Assembly (NCBI GenBank): GCA_031271555.1
Contig: JAISVN010000064.1
Location: forward strand, 1 to 13,571
DNA length: 13,571 nt
Source of the DNA: Candidatus Methanoplasma sp.
GTDB taxonomy: Archaea; Thermoplasmatota; Thermoplasmata; Methanomassiliicoccales; Methanomethylophilaceae
Direction of reading: 5' to 3'
A program made the translations under genes and the position numbers. A model generated the notes under the pieces. It was not told the origin of the DNA. It saw nothing but the letters and a program-made list of their open reading frames with translations, and ran no database searches. This document shows positions 7,507 through 13,571 of the stretch, in pieces (the stretch's first letter is position 1; each line of letters starts with the position of its first letter).

Positions 7507-10506
7507 GTGGTATATTGGAGAAATAATAGTTCAAGTAATGGAAATATGGCCATAATGCTAGCTGTATTGATTACTGTAGCTCTGATGTCCTTTGCCGCAG
7601 CTGCTCTCCTGCATTCCGGAACAACATCCGCGGAAGGCAGCCTGGAGTACATAGATGAAAACGGCGAACAGGTTACTCTCAGCGAGGAATATGATCCCAA
7701 ATACCTGTATCAGGCCGACTTAGGTCCTTCATCCGGAACGTATACGCTCGAAGACGGCGGCTGGTATGTGATAGCCGAGGATGCGGAGATAGCGGAACTG
7801 AACATGATCGGCGATGTCCATCTGATAATCAGGAACGATGTTACATTGAACTTAACCGGTGGGGATTATGTCAAAGATAATATAGTGCCGAAGGAGACTG
7901 CCGGCAGTACTTCGGACATTAATCTCATTATAGATACCACCCTGGCCGAGAACATATGCATTTACAGAGAGGCGGGAGATGCCGACAGCATAGGCAGTCT
8001 CGCAGAAAGCCATGCAGTTCGTCGCGGCATCACGCTGCTGGGCCTTCATGAAGGAAGCAGTCTGACCAACACGGCACTGATCGTCTCTGACTGCCAAAGG
8101 ACAATAAATGTGTTCAACGGCGGCACGGTGGAGAACCGTGGTATAATGCGGGGCTATGATTCTAATCTTATATACGTCAACAAAGGACCCACGAATATCA
8201 TAAACCACGCAGGTGCGCTGATAGAGAACGGAGAGGTCTATGGTCAAAACGGCTCGGCCGTATACGTTAGAGGCGGCGAGGTCTGCATAACCAACCACGG
8301 TACGATCGATGGTTATGGGTCGGGCATATCCGTCACAGGGGACTCCACCACAAGGGACTCCCTCACCCTGCAGAATGAAAAGGGAGCGACAATATCATCT
8401 GAATCACTTGGCATCCAGTTTGGACTTCAAACTGATAAAAACATAGTGCGCAACGAAGGCACGATCGAAGGTCAAATTTATGGAATATGCTCAATAAGCG
8501 GATACACAGAAATAACAAACTCCGGAAATATATTAGGTGACAAGTATGAAGGCATATGGCTCCGTACAGTTGGAGAGATAAAAGGCACAGGAAATAGTGA
8601 TGAGTATGAAGACATATGGCCCCGTACAGCTGTAGAGATAACGAACTCAGGAAATATACTGAGTAATGAAGGGAATGGCATAAGTCTCCTTAAAGAAAAG
8701 CCCCCAAGAAATGAAGGGAATGTCACACTTCTCTCAGGCTTACTGATAACAAACTCTGGGAGCATAAAATCTTCCAGTGAATGTGGCATATTTTCTCAAC
8801 ATAGTCTGACATTGGATAACGATGAAGGTGCAGTAATAGATGGAACACTGGGCTTGTATCTCGTCGATGGCGGAGACATAACGAACAGGGGAGAGATCAA
8901 AGGCAGTAAATTGGGCGGTGTTTACTCGCTAGGTGCGACCGTGCTCAAGAATTACTGTATGATGCAAAAGGTGGATCTGGACGACGAAACGGTCAACGAC
9001 GTATCCCTCGGTGCAGGCAGCATCATAGACGGGGACCTGTATATCGGGAAAGCCGCGTCGGATCTGAGGTTCATCGGAGACCTGGATGAAAGTTCGTTGA
9101 TCTATTCGACGGTCACAGGTTCCGCAGAGATTTTCGATGCGGAGATAAGCATAGACACGGACGGACTCCCGAAAGAATACGGCGGAGAGAAGCTGACCCT
9201 TATAAAATCGTCCGGTCTGTCGCACGGAGGAGATGTAGAACAGAATTACAACGACGGGCAGTATACCCTTACCATATCCGCAGACGACACGGATCTGTTC
9301 GCATACATTCAGAGATACGGGATAGGTTTCGATCCGGGCAGCATATCCTTGGATGCCGAGGAAGGATACTCCGGACACGAAGGGGCCAATGCAGACCTGA
9401 TAAACACCGGCAACACAGGCACCGGCAGCCTGATGATAACCTACGGCGGAGACCTCGGATCGTTCGATATCGGCACGTCTCCTACAGGGATCATCGGAGG
9501 CATAGCCGCCGGAGAGAGCATAGGTTTCTCCTTCAGACCTGTGGACGGCCTGACGGTCGGAACTTACGGGATGACCATAACGGCCAGCCGTTCTGAAGAC
9601 AACAGTAATCCGATAGACGATGCGGAGCTGAAGATAACTTTCACGGTAAGCATAGCTGAATCGGAACCTCCGGCGCCGGGGGCGGATCCGCAGTATACTA
9701 TAACATCGGCATCGGATGCCGGTTCCGTTATAGAACCTGAAGGAGTGACGGCTGTGGCAAGCGGAGGGGATATGACGTACGCATTCCATGCAGAATCCGG
9801 GAGCATAGTATCTTCAGTCTCAGTTGACGGTATGCCGCTTTCATCGGAAGAGGTAGCACTGGGAACGTACACCTTCAGGAACGTCATCAACAACCATTCC
9901 ATAGAGGTCTCCGCGGAAGAGGCCATCATCCTTTCCGTCACCGTTGTGCAGGGGCGCGGACATGCGGAATACAGCATCGACGGATCCTCATTCACCGAAT
10001 ACACGGGCACGGTAGCGATCCCGATGCATTCGTCCGTCGTTGTGGAAGCGGTCTCCGATACCGGATACGTTTTCATGAACTGGTGGGACGGGGACGGGAT
10101 ACTGACAGAACAGACGGCCACTTTCACGGATGCGGACTCTTCGATATACCTTGAGCTCTACTTCAGCGAAGAGGTCTTCGGCAGCGATCCGGAAGACGGC
10201 GCCCTGTGGTTCATTATAGGGATGCTTCTGCTCTTCCTCGCAGGACTGTTCCTTCTGTTCCTGCTGTTCTACAGGAGATCGTACGAAGTGGTGAAGATAT
10301 CTCCGTCCGAAGAGATAATCGGAAAGGACAGGGCGTACAGGAAGAGGCCGTACCGCGTCTCGATAGAAGGCGGTCTTTCGGGGACCGTGACCTATAAGGT
10401 CGGCGAAGATGGGATACCGAAGGACATTTCCCCCGATCAAGACGGAGCGTACGAGATACCGAAACAGGACGTCATCGATAAACTGACGATAGAGTTCGTT
10501 CGATGA
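7507..10506 (+). CDS. large surface protein: beta-helix, Ig-like domain, shared C-terminal module, one TM helix
   Basis: The gene encodes 999 aa from a GTG start placed by its ribosome binding site. Residues ~14-37 form a hydrophobic secretion signal or signal anchor. Residues ~150-480 carry about ten repeats of the type N-x-G-x-I followed by a G-I/V turn ('TNSGNI', 'RNEGTI', 'TNRGEI'), as in right-handed parallel beta-helix adhesins. A beta-rich stretch follows, then an Ig-like domain at ~605-718 ('NTGTGSLMIT') recalling choice-of-anchor/ASPM-SPD2-Hydin folds. Residues ~730-892 hold the two-part module also found in the first surface protein. One TM helix lies at ~898-922, followed by Arg-Arg and a ~75-residue tail predicted to be cytoplasmic. 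No catalytic residues are recognisable. It is probably an adhesin-like surface protein; the ligand is unknown. Part of the beta-helix is recently duplicated and AT-rich relative to the rest of the gene. Confidence 0.85.
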   Translation: MVYWRNNSSSNGNMAIMLAVLITVALMSFAAAALLHSGTTSAEGSLEYIDENGEQVTLSEEYDPKYLYQADLGPSSGTYTLEDGGWYVIAEDAEIAELNMIGDVHLIIRNDVTLNLTGGDYVKDNIVPKETAGSTSDINLIIDTTLAENICIYREAGDADSIGSLAESHAVRRGITLLGLHEGSSLTNTALIVSDCQRTINVFNGGTVENRGIMRGYDSNLIYVNKGPTNIINHAGALIENGEVYGQNGSAVYVRGGEVCITNHGTIDGYGSGISVTGDSTTRDSLTLQNEKGATISSESLGIQFGLQTDKNIVRNEGTIEGQIYGICSISGYTEITNSGNILGDKYEGIWLRTVGEIKGTGNSDEYEDIWPRTAVEITNSGNILSNEGNGISLLKEKPPRNEGNVTLLSGLLITNSGSIKSSSECGIFSQHSLTLDNDEGAVIDGTLGLYLVDGGDITNRGEIKGSKLGGVYSLGATVLKNYCMMQKVDLDDETVNDVSLGAGSIIDGDLYIGKAASDLRFIGDLDESSLIYSTVTGSAEIFDAEISIDTDGLPKEYGGEKLTLIKSSGLSHGGDVEQNYNDGQYTLTISADDTDLFAYIQRYGIGFDPGSISLDAEEGYSGHEGANADLINTGNTGTGSLMITYGGDLGSFDIGTSPTGIIGGIAAGESIGFSFRPVDGLTVGTYGMTITASRSEDNSNPIDDAELKITFTVSIAESEPPAPGADPQYTITSASDAGSVIEPEGVTAVASGGDMTYAFHAESGSIVSSVSVDGMPLSSEEVALGTYTFRNVINNHSIEVSAEEAIILSVTVVQGRGHAEYSIDGSSFTEYTGTVAIPMHSSVVVEAVSDTGYVFMNWWDGDGILTEQTATFTDADSSIYLELYFSEEVFGSDPEDGALWFIIGMLLLFLAGLFLLFLLFYRRSYEVVKISPSEEIIGKDRAYRKRPYRVSIEGGLSGTVTYKVGEDGIPKDISPDQDGAYEIPKQDVIDKLTIEFVR
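8512..8637 (+). repeat. ~60-bp tandem duplication in the beta-helix region
   Basis: Unit 1 is 8512-8577 and unit 2 is 8578-8637. The 39-nt stretches 8542-8580 and 8602-8640 differ at only five positions by my count, at an offset of exactly 60. Both copies encode the pattern Y-E-x-I-W-x-R-T, absent from the other repeats. Frame is kept, so each event adds about 20 residues, roughly one beta-helix turn. High DNA identity points to a recent duplication. Confidence 0.8.
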
Positions 10507-10534
10507 AACATCCGATCTTCATGGACAATACGCA

Positions 10535-10569
10535 GCGGGACGGCCCGCCGCGGCAATATTTTCTTTCAT
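10535..10569 (+). terminator. hairpin and T-rich terminator of the second surface gene
   Basis: The stem GCGGG (10535-10539) pairs with CCCGC (10544-10548) around ACGG, and the T-rich ATATTTTCTTTC follows from about 10557. It starts 29 bases after the stop codon. Confidence 0.5.
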
Positions 10570-10622
10570 CTGGTCCTAAGCAGAACACAGTGTATGCGGT
10601 CACATCTGCATGAGCGCATGTT

Positions 10623-10652
10623 CAAAAATGGTATGCGGAACCACGTGATTCC
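10623..10652 (-). terminator. hairpin and T-run terminator of the alaX-nac-hypC operon
   Basis: Read on the - strand, GGAATC-ACGT-GGTTCC (10652 to 10637) forms a 6-bp stem including two G-T pairs. It is followed within 8-12 bases by TTTTT (10628 to 10624). It lies about 58 bases beyond the hypC stop codon. Confidence 0.45.
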
Positions 10653-10709
10653 ATTCGGGTCAGAGTCTTTCCGAAGATGTGGAAACATTCATGGGGAGAG
10701 GACGTGCGG

Positions 10710-10922
10710 TCAGTTCTCCAGAACCTCGTTCCAGAGCTTGATCGTCTCCTGCGCCTCTTCCTCATCCATGATCTCGATCGCAAACCCCGCATGAATGACG
10801 GCCCAGTCTCCGACCTTAGCCTCCACCATGGTGATGTTGGCTTTCCTGACGACGCCGCCGAAGTCGATCTCTCCGATATCTCCTTCGATCCTAATGATTT
10901 TACCGGGTACAGCAAGACACAT
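10710..10922 (-). CDS. hypC: [NiFe]-hydrogenase maturation chaperone HypC
   Basis: This is a 70-aa cytoplasmic protein of normal family length, starting MCLAVPGK. That signature includes the essential Cys2, which in characterised HypC binds HypD and the Fe(CN)2CO unit and escorts it to the hydrogenase large-subunit precursor. Further family landmarks are 'IDFGGVVRKA', 'VGDWAVIHAGFAI' and 'DEEEAQETI'. It is the last gene of the - strand operon; the ATG lies 4 bases after the nac stop and has only a weak ribosome binding site, so translational coupling to nac is likely. No other hyp or hydrogenase gene is in the window; the remaining maturation genes must be elsewhere. Confidence 0.95.
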   Translation of the reverse strand: MCLAVPGKIIRIEGDIGEIDFGGVVRKANITMVEAKVGDWAVIHAGFAIEIMDEEEAQETIKLWNEVLEN

Positions 10923-10926
10923 GATA

Positions 10927-11295
10927 TCAGCCCGTCATTATCTTCAGTATGGCCTCTGCAGGCTGTCCGTCCGCTTCCTCGAGGGCTTTGATGGCCTTTT
11001 CTCTGTCGCAGCCAGTCTGCGACATGACCAATTCTATATCGCCGGCAGGGAACGATGCGACCGATGCCGCAGGCCCGGTCGAACCGAGCGGGCGGATCTC
11101 TTCGTTCCCGGAGATCTGATAGTTGCGGTTTCCCTGCATATCCACGCACACGACCTCCACATTGGTGAGGACTATCTCTTTGTCGGTCGTCCTGATTATG
11201 ACCTCTGTAGCGTTATCGATGTTGGTCTGCTTGATCCCCATTTTCTTCATTGCCTGCTGCATCTGACGGGGATTGACGCCTCTCATTCCTGCCAT
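10927..11295 (-). CDS. nac: archaeal nascent polypeptide-associated complex protein (NAC)
   Basis: The protein is 122 aa. It begins MAGMRGVNPRQM, the usual archaeal NAC opening; residues ~15-70 form the NAC beta-barrel region, and residues ~84-122 ('SQTGCDREKAIKALEEADGQ') form a UBA domain. Archaeal NAC acts as a homodimer that binds ribosomes and emerging chains. The ATG at 11295 was chosen over a TTG at 11307 because GAGGT (11305-11301 on the - strand) sits 5 bases upstream of the ATG, and the TTG overlaps that site. The gene starts 19 bases after the alaX stop and ends 4 bases before hypC, so the three are probably co-transcribed. Confidence 0.95.
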   Translation of the reverse strand: MAGMRGVNPRQMQQAMKKMGIKQTNIDNATEVIIRTTDKEIVLTNVEVVCVDMQGNRNYQISGNEEIRPLGSTGPAASVASFPAGDIELVMSQTGCDREKAIKALEEADGQPAEAILKIMTG

Positions 11296-11314
11296 ATGAT
11301 ACCTCAATGACGCT

Positions 11315-12502
11315 TCACTTAATTAATTGTAGCCGTTGTACAATCTCTTCCCGCAGTCTGAAGAAAGCTTCGTCGGCCGCATCGGCGTCGGCGATGCCGC
11401 CCTGAGCGAAATCCGGTTTGCCTCCGCCTCTTCCCCCGAAATCCGCAAGGACCTTTGAAAGAACATCCCTGCAGTCTATCCTCTCCGTTCCCGAGGACAA
11501 TATGATCGAGACGCTGTCTCCAGCGGATACCAGGATGCAGACCTTCCCTGAACTCTTGTACATTTCGGCCGCATCCGCGAACACGTTCCTGTCGACCGCC
11601 GGGAAAACCCCGCCGACCACATCCACGCCATTTACAGTCTGCGTTGGCAGATCCATTATTCGTTTCCTCACGAACCGGCCGGCAGTCTTTCTCAATGTTT
11701 CCGATCCGTTCTTCAGATTAGACACGGCCCGAACGAGGTCCTCCGGTTTGCTTTCAATGGCATCGGATGCCTCAAGACAGGCATTCGCCATCAGCATCGC
11801 GGCATCTTTGGCCGCATTGCCCACCTTGAAATGTACGGCCGTGCCGTCCTTTCCCGCCGAGACCTTTCTGTCAACGAATATCATCTCCAGTTCGCCGGTC
11901 TCCATGACGTGCAGGCCGCTGCATGCGGAAAGGTCTATGTCGCCTATGGACACAACGGAGATATCCTCGCCTTCCGGGATCCTTTCCTTTTTTATCCTGA
12001 CTTTCTCGAGCTCTGGATCATCCCTGCTCATTATTGTTTTTGTGACCGGAAGATTATCCCTTATGGCCTGGTTTGCAAAAACAAGCGCGCTGCGAATATC
12101 TTCCCAGCTCACTTCCCCGTCCACCACGACATATTTGCTCTCCGGCGAAATGAATATCTTATTCACGGAAAGCTCGGGGACCTGCTTTCTGAGCGAGCAG
12201 AAAAGAAGATGTTCCCCGGTATGACCCATCATTAGGTCGTAGCGCCTGTCCCAATCAACGCTGCACCAGACGACATCTCCCTTCCTCAGATCGTTCCCCG
12301 GCACTTTGTGTACGATTTTACCCGCTTTGTAATATGTCTCTTTGACCTCAAGGCCTCGTATGGTGCCAGTATCACACACCTGCCCGCCGCCGCCAGGATA
12401 GAATGCGGTGATATCCAGCTCGACTTCGTCCGCTTCAACCGACAGCACATTCGACTCAAATTCGAAGGCATATCCATCCCGTCTGAATATTTCTTCTGTC
12501 AT
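11315..12502 (-). CDS. alaX: free-standing alanyl-tRNA editing protein, AlaX-L type
   Basis: This is 395 aa from the ATG at 12502. The longer TTG start at 12523 adds seven residues without family support, whereas 'MTEEIFRRDGYAFEFES' matches the usual AlaX/AlaRS-editing opening. Residues 34-41 hold 'FYPGGGGQ' of the editing barrel. The zinc-site residues are visible as H94 and H98 (HTGEH) and C194 and H198 (CSGLH). The C-terminal region ends in a DHHA1-type glycine-rich motif ('GGRGGGKPDFAQGG', residues 356-369). The length and DHHA1 part fit the long AlaX class. No aminoacylation domain is present. Known family role: hydrolysis of mischarged Ser-tRNA(Ala), and in some members Gly-tRNA(Ala). 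It is the first gene of the operon; it has no clear ribosome binding site, and a TATA-like element about 35 bases upstream suggests a very short leader. Confidence 0.93.
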   Translation of the reverse strand: MTEEIFRRDGYAFEFESNVLSVEADEVELDITAFYPGGGGQVCDTGTIRGLEVKETYYKAGKIVHKVPGNDLRKGDVVWCSVDWDRRYDLMMGHTGEHLLFCSLRKQVPELSVNKIFISPESKYVVVDGEVSWEDIRSALVFANQAIRDNLPVTKTIMSRDDPELEKVRIKKERIPEGEDISVVSIGDIDLSACSGLHVMETGELEMIFVDRKVSAGKDGTAVHFKVGNAAKDAAMLMANACLEASDAIESKPEDLVRAVSNLKNGSETLRKTAGRFVRKRIMDLPTQTVNGVDVVGGVFPAVDRNVFADAAEMYKSSGKVCILVSAGDSVSIILSSGTERIDCRDVLSKVLADFGGRGGGKPDFAQGGIADADAADEAFFRLREEIVQRLQLIK

Positions 12503-12522
12503 GTACTTGGAGGAGTATGTCA

Positions 12523-12545
12523 ATCATATGTAATAAATATATGAT
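12523..12545. promoter_or_regulatory. perfect dyad in the divergent alaX/lrp promoter
   Basis: ATCATAT (12523-12529) and ATATGAT (12539-12545) are exact reverse complements with a 9-nt AT-rich centre. The element overlaps TATA-like sequences for both directions: AAATATATG (12535-12543) for the regulator gene, and the same stretch read backwards for alaX. Position and symmetry suit an Lrp-type operator that could control both genes; this is inferred. Confidence 0.45.
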
Positions 12546-12575
12546 ATAGAGTATAGTTAAGCGAAGGAATATCTA

Positions 12576-13046
12576 ATGCCCAGTATAGATGAATACGACG
12601 ATTTGGATAGAACGATACTGGAGTTGTTGATAAACTCAAGTCAAGGCTCGTTCCGGCAGATGGCGAGACAGCTCAATATACATCCGACGACGATGATACA
12701 GAGGGTAAAGGCTCTTGAAGCGAAAGGTGTGATAAAGGGATATCAGGCCAGGATAAATTACGCTAACCTTGGATACGATTTTTGCGGAATAGTCGAGATA
12801 CACACAGATTATCCAGACGTTGCAATGGAGAGGATCAAAGAACATCCCTGCGTCTCTGCAGCATACGAGGTCACCGGCGATGCCAACCTGATAGTTTTGA
12901 TCTTATGCCTTGATAGAGAGGAATTCACAGAGACCATGAAGTTCATCAACCAGACGCCGGAGGTCAAAACGACAAATACCTCGCTCATACTGAATGTGGA
13001 GAAGAGCATCTCTGATTTCGTTCCGACACTCAGAGAAAGGAAATAA
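12576..13046 (+). CDS. Lrp/AsnC-family transcription regulator
   Basis: The 156-aa protein has an N-terminal winged helix-turn-helix at residues ~9-55 (recognition helix around HPTTMIQRVKAL, residues 36-47) and a RAM/Lrp ligand-binding domain at ~68-142, a normal full length. The ATG at 12576 has GAAGGA at 12563-12568 with a 7-nt spacer. Family members form dimers to octamers and respond to amino acids or related small molecules; the effector cannot be told from sequence. It is divergently transcribed from alaX with 73 bases between start codons, and the shared dyad suggests autoregulation and perhaps control of alaX. A paralog follows 258 bases downstream on the same strand. Confidence 0.93.
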   Translation: MPSIDEYDDLDRTILELLINSSQGSFRQMARQLNIHPTTMIQRVKALEAKGVIKGYQARINYANLGYDFCGIVEIHTDYPDVAMERIKEHPCVSAAYEVTGDANLIVLILCLDREEFTETMKFINQTPEVKTTNTSLILNVEKSISDFVPTLRERK

Positions 13047-13050
13047 ACCA

Positions 13051-13069
13051 CTTTTCATTTCATATTTTA
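13051..13069 (+). terminator. T-rich terminator after the first Lrp gene
   Basis: CTTTTCATTTCATATTTTA begins 4 bases after the TAA stop. It has no hairpin and fits the T-tract type of archaeal terminator. Its distal part also resembles a TATA box, so a promoter role cannot be excluded. Confidence 0.45.
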
Positions 13070-13083
13070 TAATAAAGGTTCGG

Positions 13084-13161
13084 TCTGTCACGGAGAGAAC
13101 CGGCGTCTGCAGGGATCCGGCTCAGAGGTCGCAGACAGAATGCGCATCCGGAAATGACAGA
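13084..13161. other. GC-rich nested inverted repeats between the two Lrp genes
   Basis: TCTGTCA (13084-13090) pairs with TGACAGA (13155-13161), CGG (13091-13093) with CCG (13148-13150), and GTCTGC (13105-13110) with GCAGAC (13131-13136), all nested. The stretch is richer in G+C than its flanks. It matches no RNA family I know. It may be a small structured RNA, a leader element or chance. Confidence 0.3.
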
Positions 13162-13250
13162 TATCCTTACCTCTTAAAATCGCTAAAAAGATAGATGAAC
13201 AATGGATTCCGAGATAAGCGTTCATCTTACCAGTTAATTTGTGGATTGTG

Positions 13251-13262
13251 AAATATTTATAC
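13251..13262 (+). promoter_or_regulatory. TATA box of the second Lrp gene
   Basis: AAATATTTATAC lies about 50 bases upstream of the ATG, giving an expected start near 13284 and a leader of about 20 nt. It overlaps a small AT-rich dyad, AATAT-N6-ATATT (13252-13267), which could be an operator but is weak. Confidence 0.5.
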
Positions 13263-13304
13263 ATATTGAAGATTTACGCCCTCGTGGTGTAGGCGGAAAC
13301 TAAT

Positions 13305-13571
13305 ATGGTAAGCTTAGACGATTTTGATGAATTGGATAAAAAAATAATAGAGTTCCTGTGTAAATCCAGCGAAGGGTCTTTCAGACAGAATGCGAAAAAA
13401 CTCGGCATTCATCCAACGACCCTGACTCAGAGAGTAAGGGCCCTTGAAGAAAAAGGCGTACTGGAGGGATATCATGCAAAACTCAACTGCATGAACCTTG
13501 GATTTGAGTATCTGGGCATTGTGGATATACACGTAGATTCCGATATGGCTGAGAACGTCGAAGAAGAATTG
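13305..13571 (+). CDS. second Lrp/AsnC-family regulator, 3' end outside window
   Basis: 89 codons are visible from the ATG at 13305; AGGCGGA (13291-13297) lies 7 bases upstream. The visible part covers the winged helix-turn-helix and the start of the RAM domain. Over a 70-residue stretch it matches the upstream regulator at about 41 positions by my count, including the recognition-helix segment IHPTT-x-x-QRV-x-ALE-x-KGV. The two genes are therefore a tandem duplication that has diverged. It has its own TATA box and is separated from the first gene by 258 bases, so it is likely transcribed independently. Regulated genes and effector are unknown; the rest of the RAM domain lies beyond the window. 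Confidence 0.92.
   Translation, partial: MVSLDDFDELDKKIIEFLCKSSEGSFRQNAKKLGIHPTTLTQRVRALEEKGVLEGYHAKLNCMNLGFEYLGIVDIHVDSDMAENVEEEL

Noticed and set aside
7503..7526. ATG mini-frame of 7 codons overlapping the GTG start of the second surface gene
   Set aside because: It lies only 3 bases from GGAGG and closes at once; the GTG 4 bases later has ideal spacing and opens 999 codons.
8929..9789. 286-codon open frame on the - strand inside the second surface gene
   Set aside because: It is a shadow frame opposite a real gene; its composition (many R, Y, C) is unlike a folded protein and there is no start signal.
11418..12224. 268-codon open frame on the + strand across alaX
   Set aside because: AlaX on the - strand has zinc-site and DHHA1 motifs; this frame is its complement and is low-complexity in S, T and P.

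Overview
The window reads as archaeal, most likely a methanogen of the order Methanomassiliicoccales (Thermoplasmatota) from a host-associated lineage. The direct evidence is a 5S rRNA gene with a Thermoplasma-like sequence standing alone, an archaeal NAC with a C-terminal UBA domain, a free-standing AlaX-L editing protein, HypC, two archaeal Lrp/AsnC regulators, TATA-type promoters and T-rich terminators. Giant surface proteins with InlB-type repeats are known in gut Methanomassiliicoccales. The order is an inference; the domain Archaea is well supported.

Left part (1-10506): two very large surface-protein genes run on the + strand. The first enters the window already open and ends at 6751. 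It encodes the end of a BspA-like leucine-rich-repeat domain, an acidic calcium-site-like linker, about 14 irregular InlB/Listeria-Bacteroides-type repeats, a two-part C-terminal module and a three-helix membrane anchor. The second (7507-10506, complete, 999 aa) encodes a secretion signal, a beta-helix of N-x-G-x-I repeats, an Ig-like domain, the same two-part C-terminal module, one membrane helix and a ~75-residue C-terminal tail predicted to be inside the cell. Between them, on the - strand, lies a lone 5S rRNA gene (7046-7172) with its own TATA box.

Middle part (10710-12502): a compact - strand operon, alaX, nac, hypC, in that order of transcription. It joins tRNA proofreading, nascent-chain handling and [NiFe]-hydrogenase maturation. 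A hairpin plus T-run lies downstream of hypC, facing the terminator of the second surface gene.

Right part (12503-13571): a 73-bp divergent promoter holds a 23-bp perfect dyad and separates the alaX operon from an Lrp/AsnC regulator gene. A second Lrp/AsnC gene (from 13305, cut by the window end) is a close paralog with nearly the same recognition helix. A GC-rich, foldable stretch lies between the two regulators.

There is no phage, transposon, CRISPR or defence gene. The less ordinary content is the paired surface proteins sharing a C-terminal module, the 5S gene between them, repeated dyad sites on both sides of the 5S gene, a recent tandem duplication in the beta-helix, and the duplicated regulator pair.
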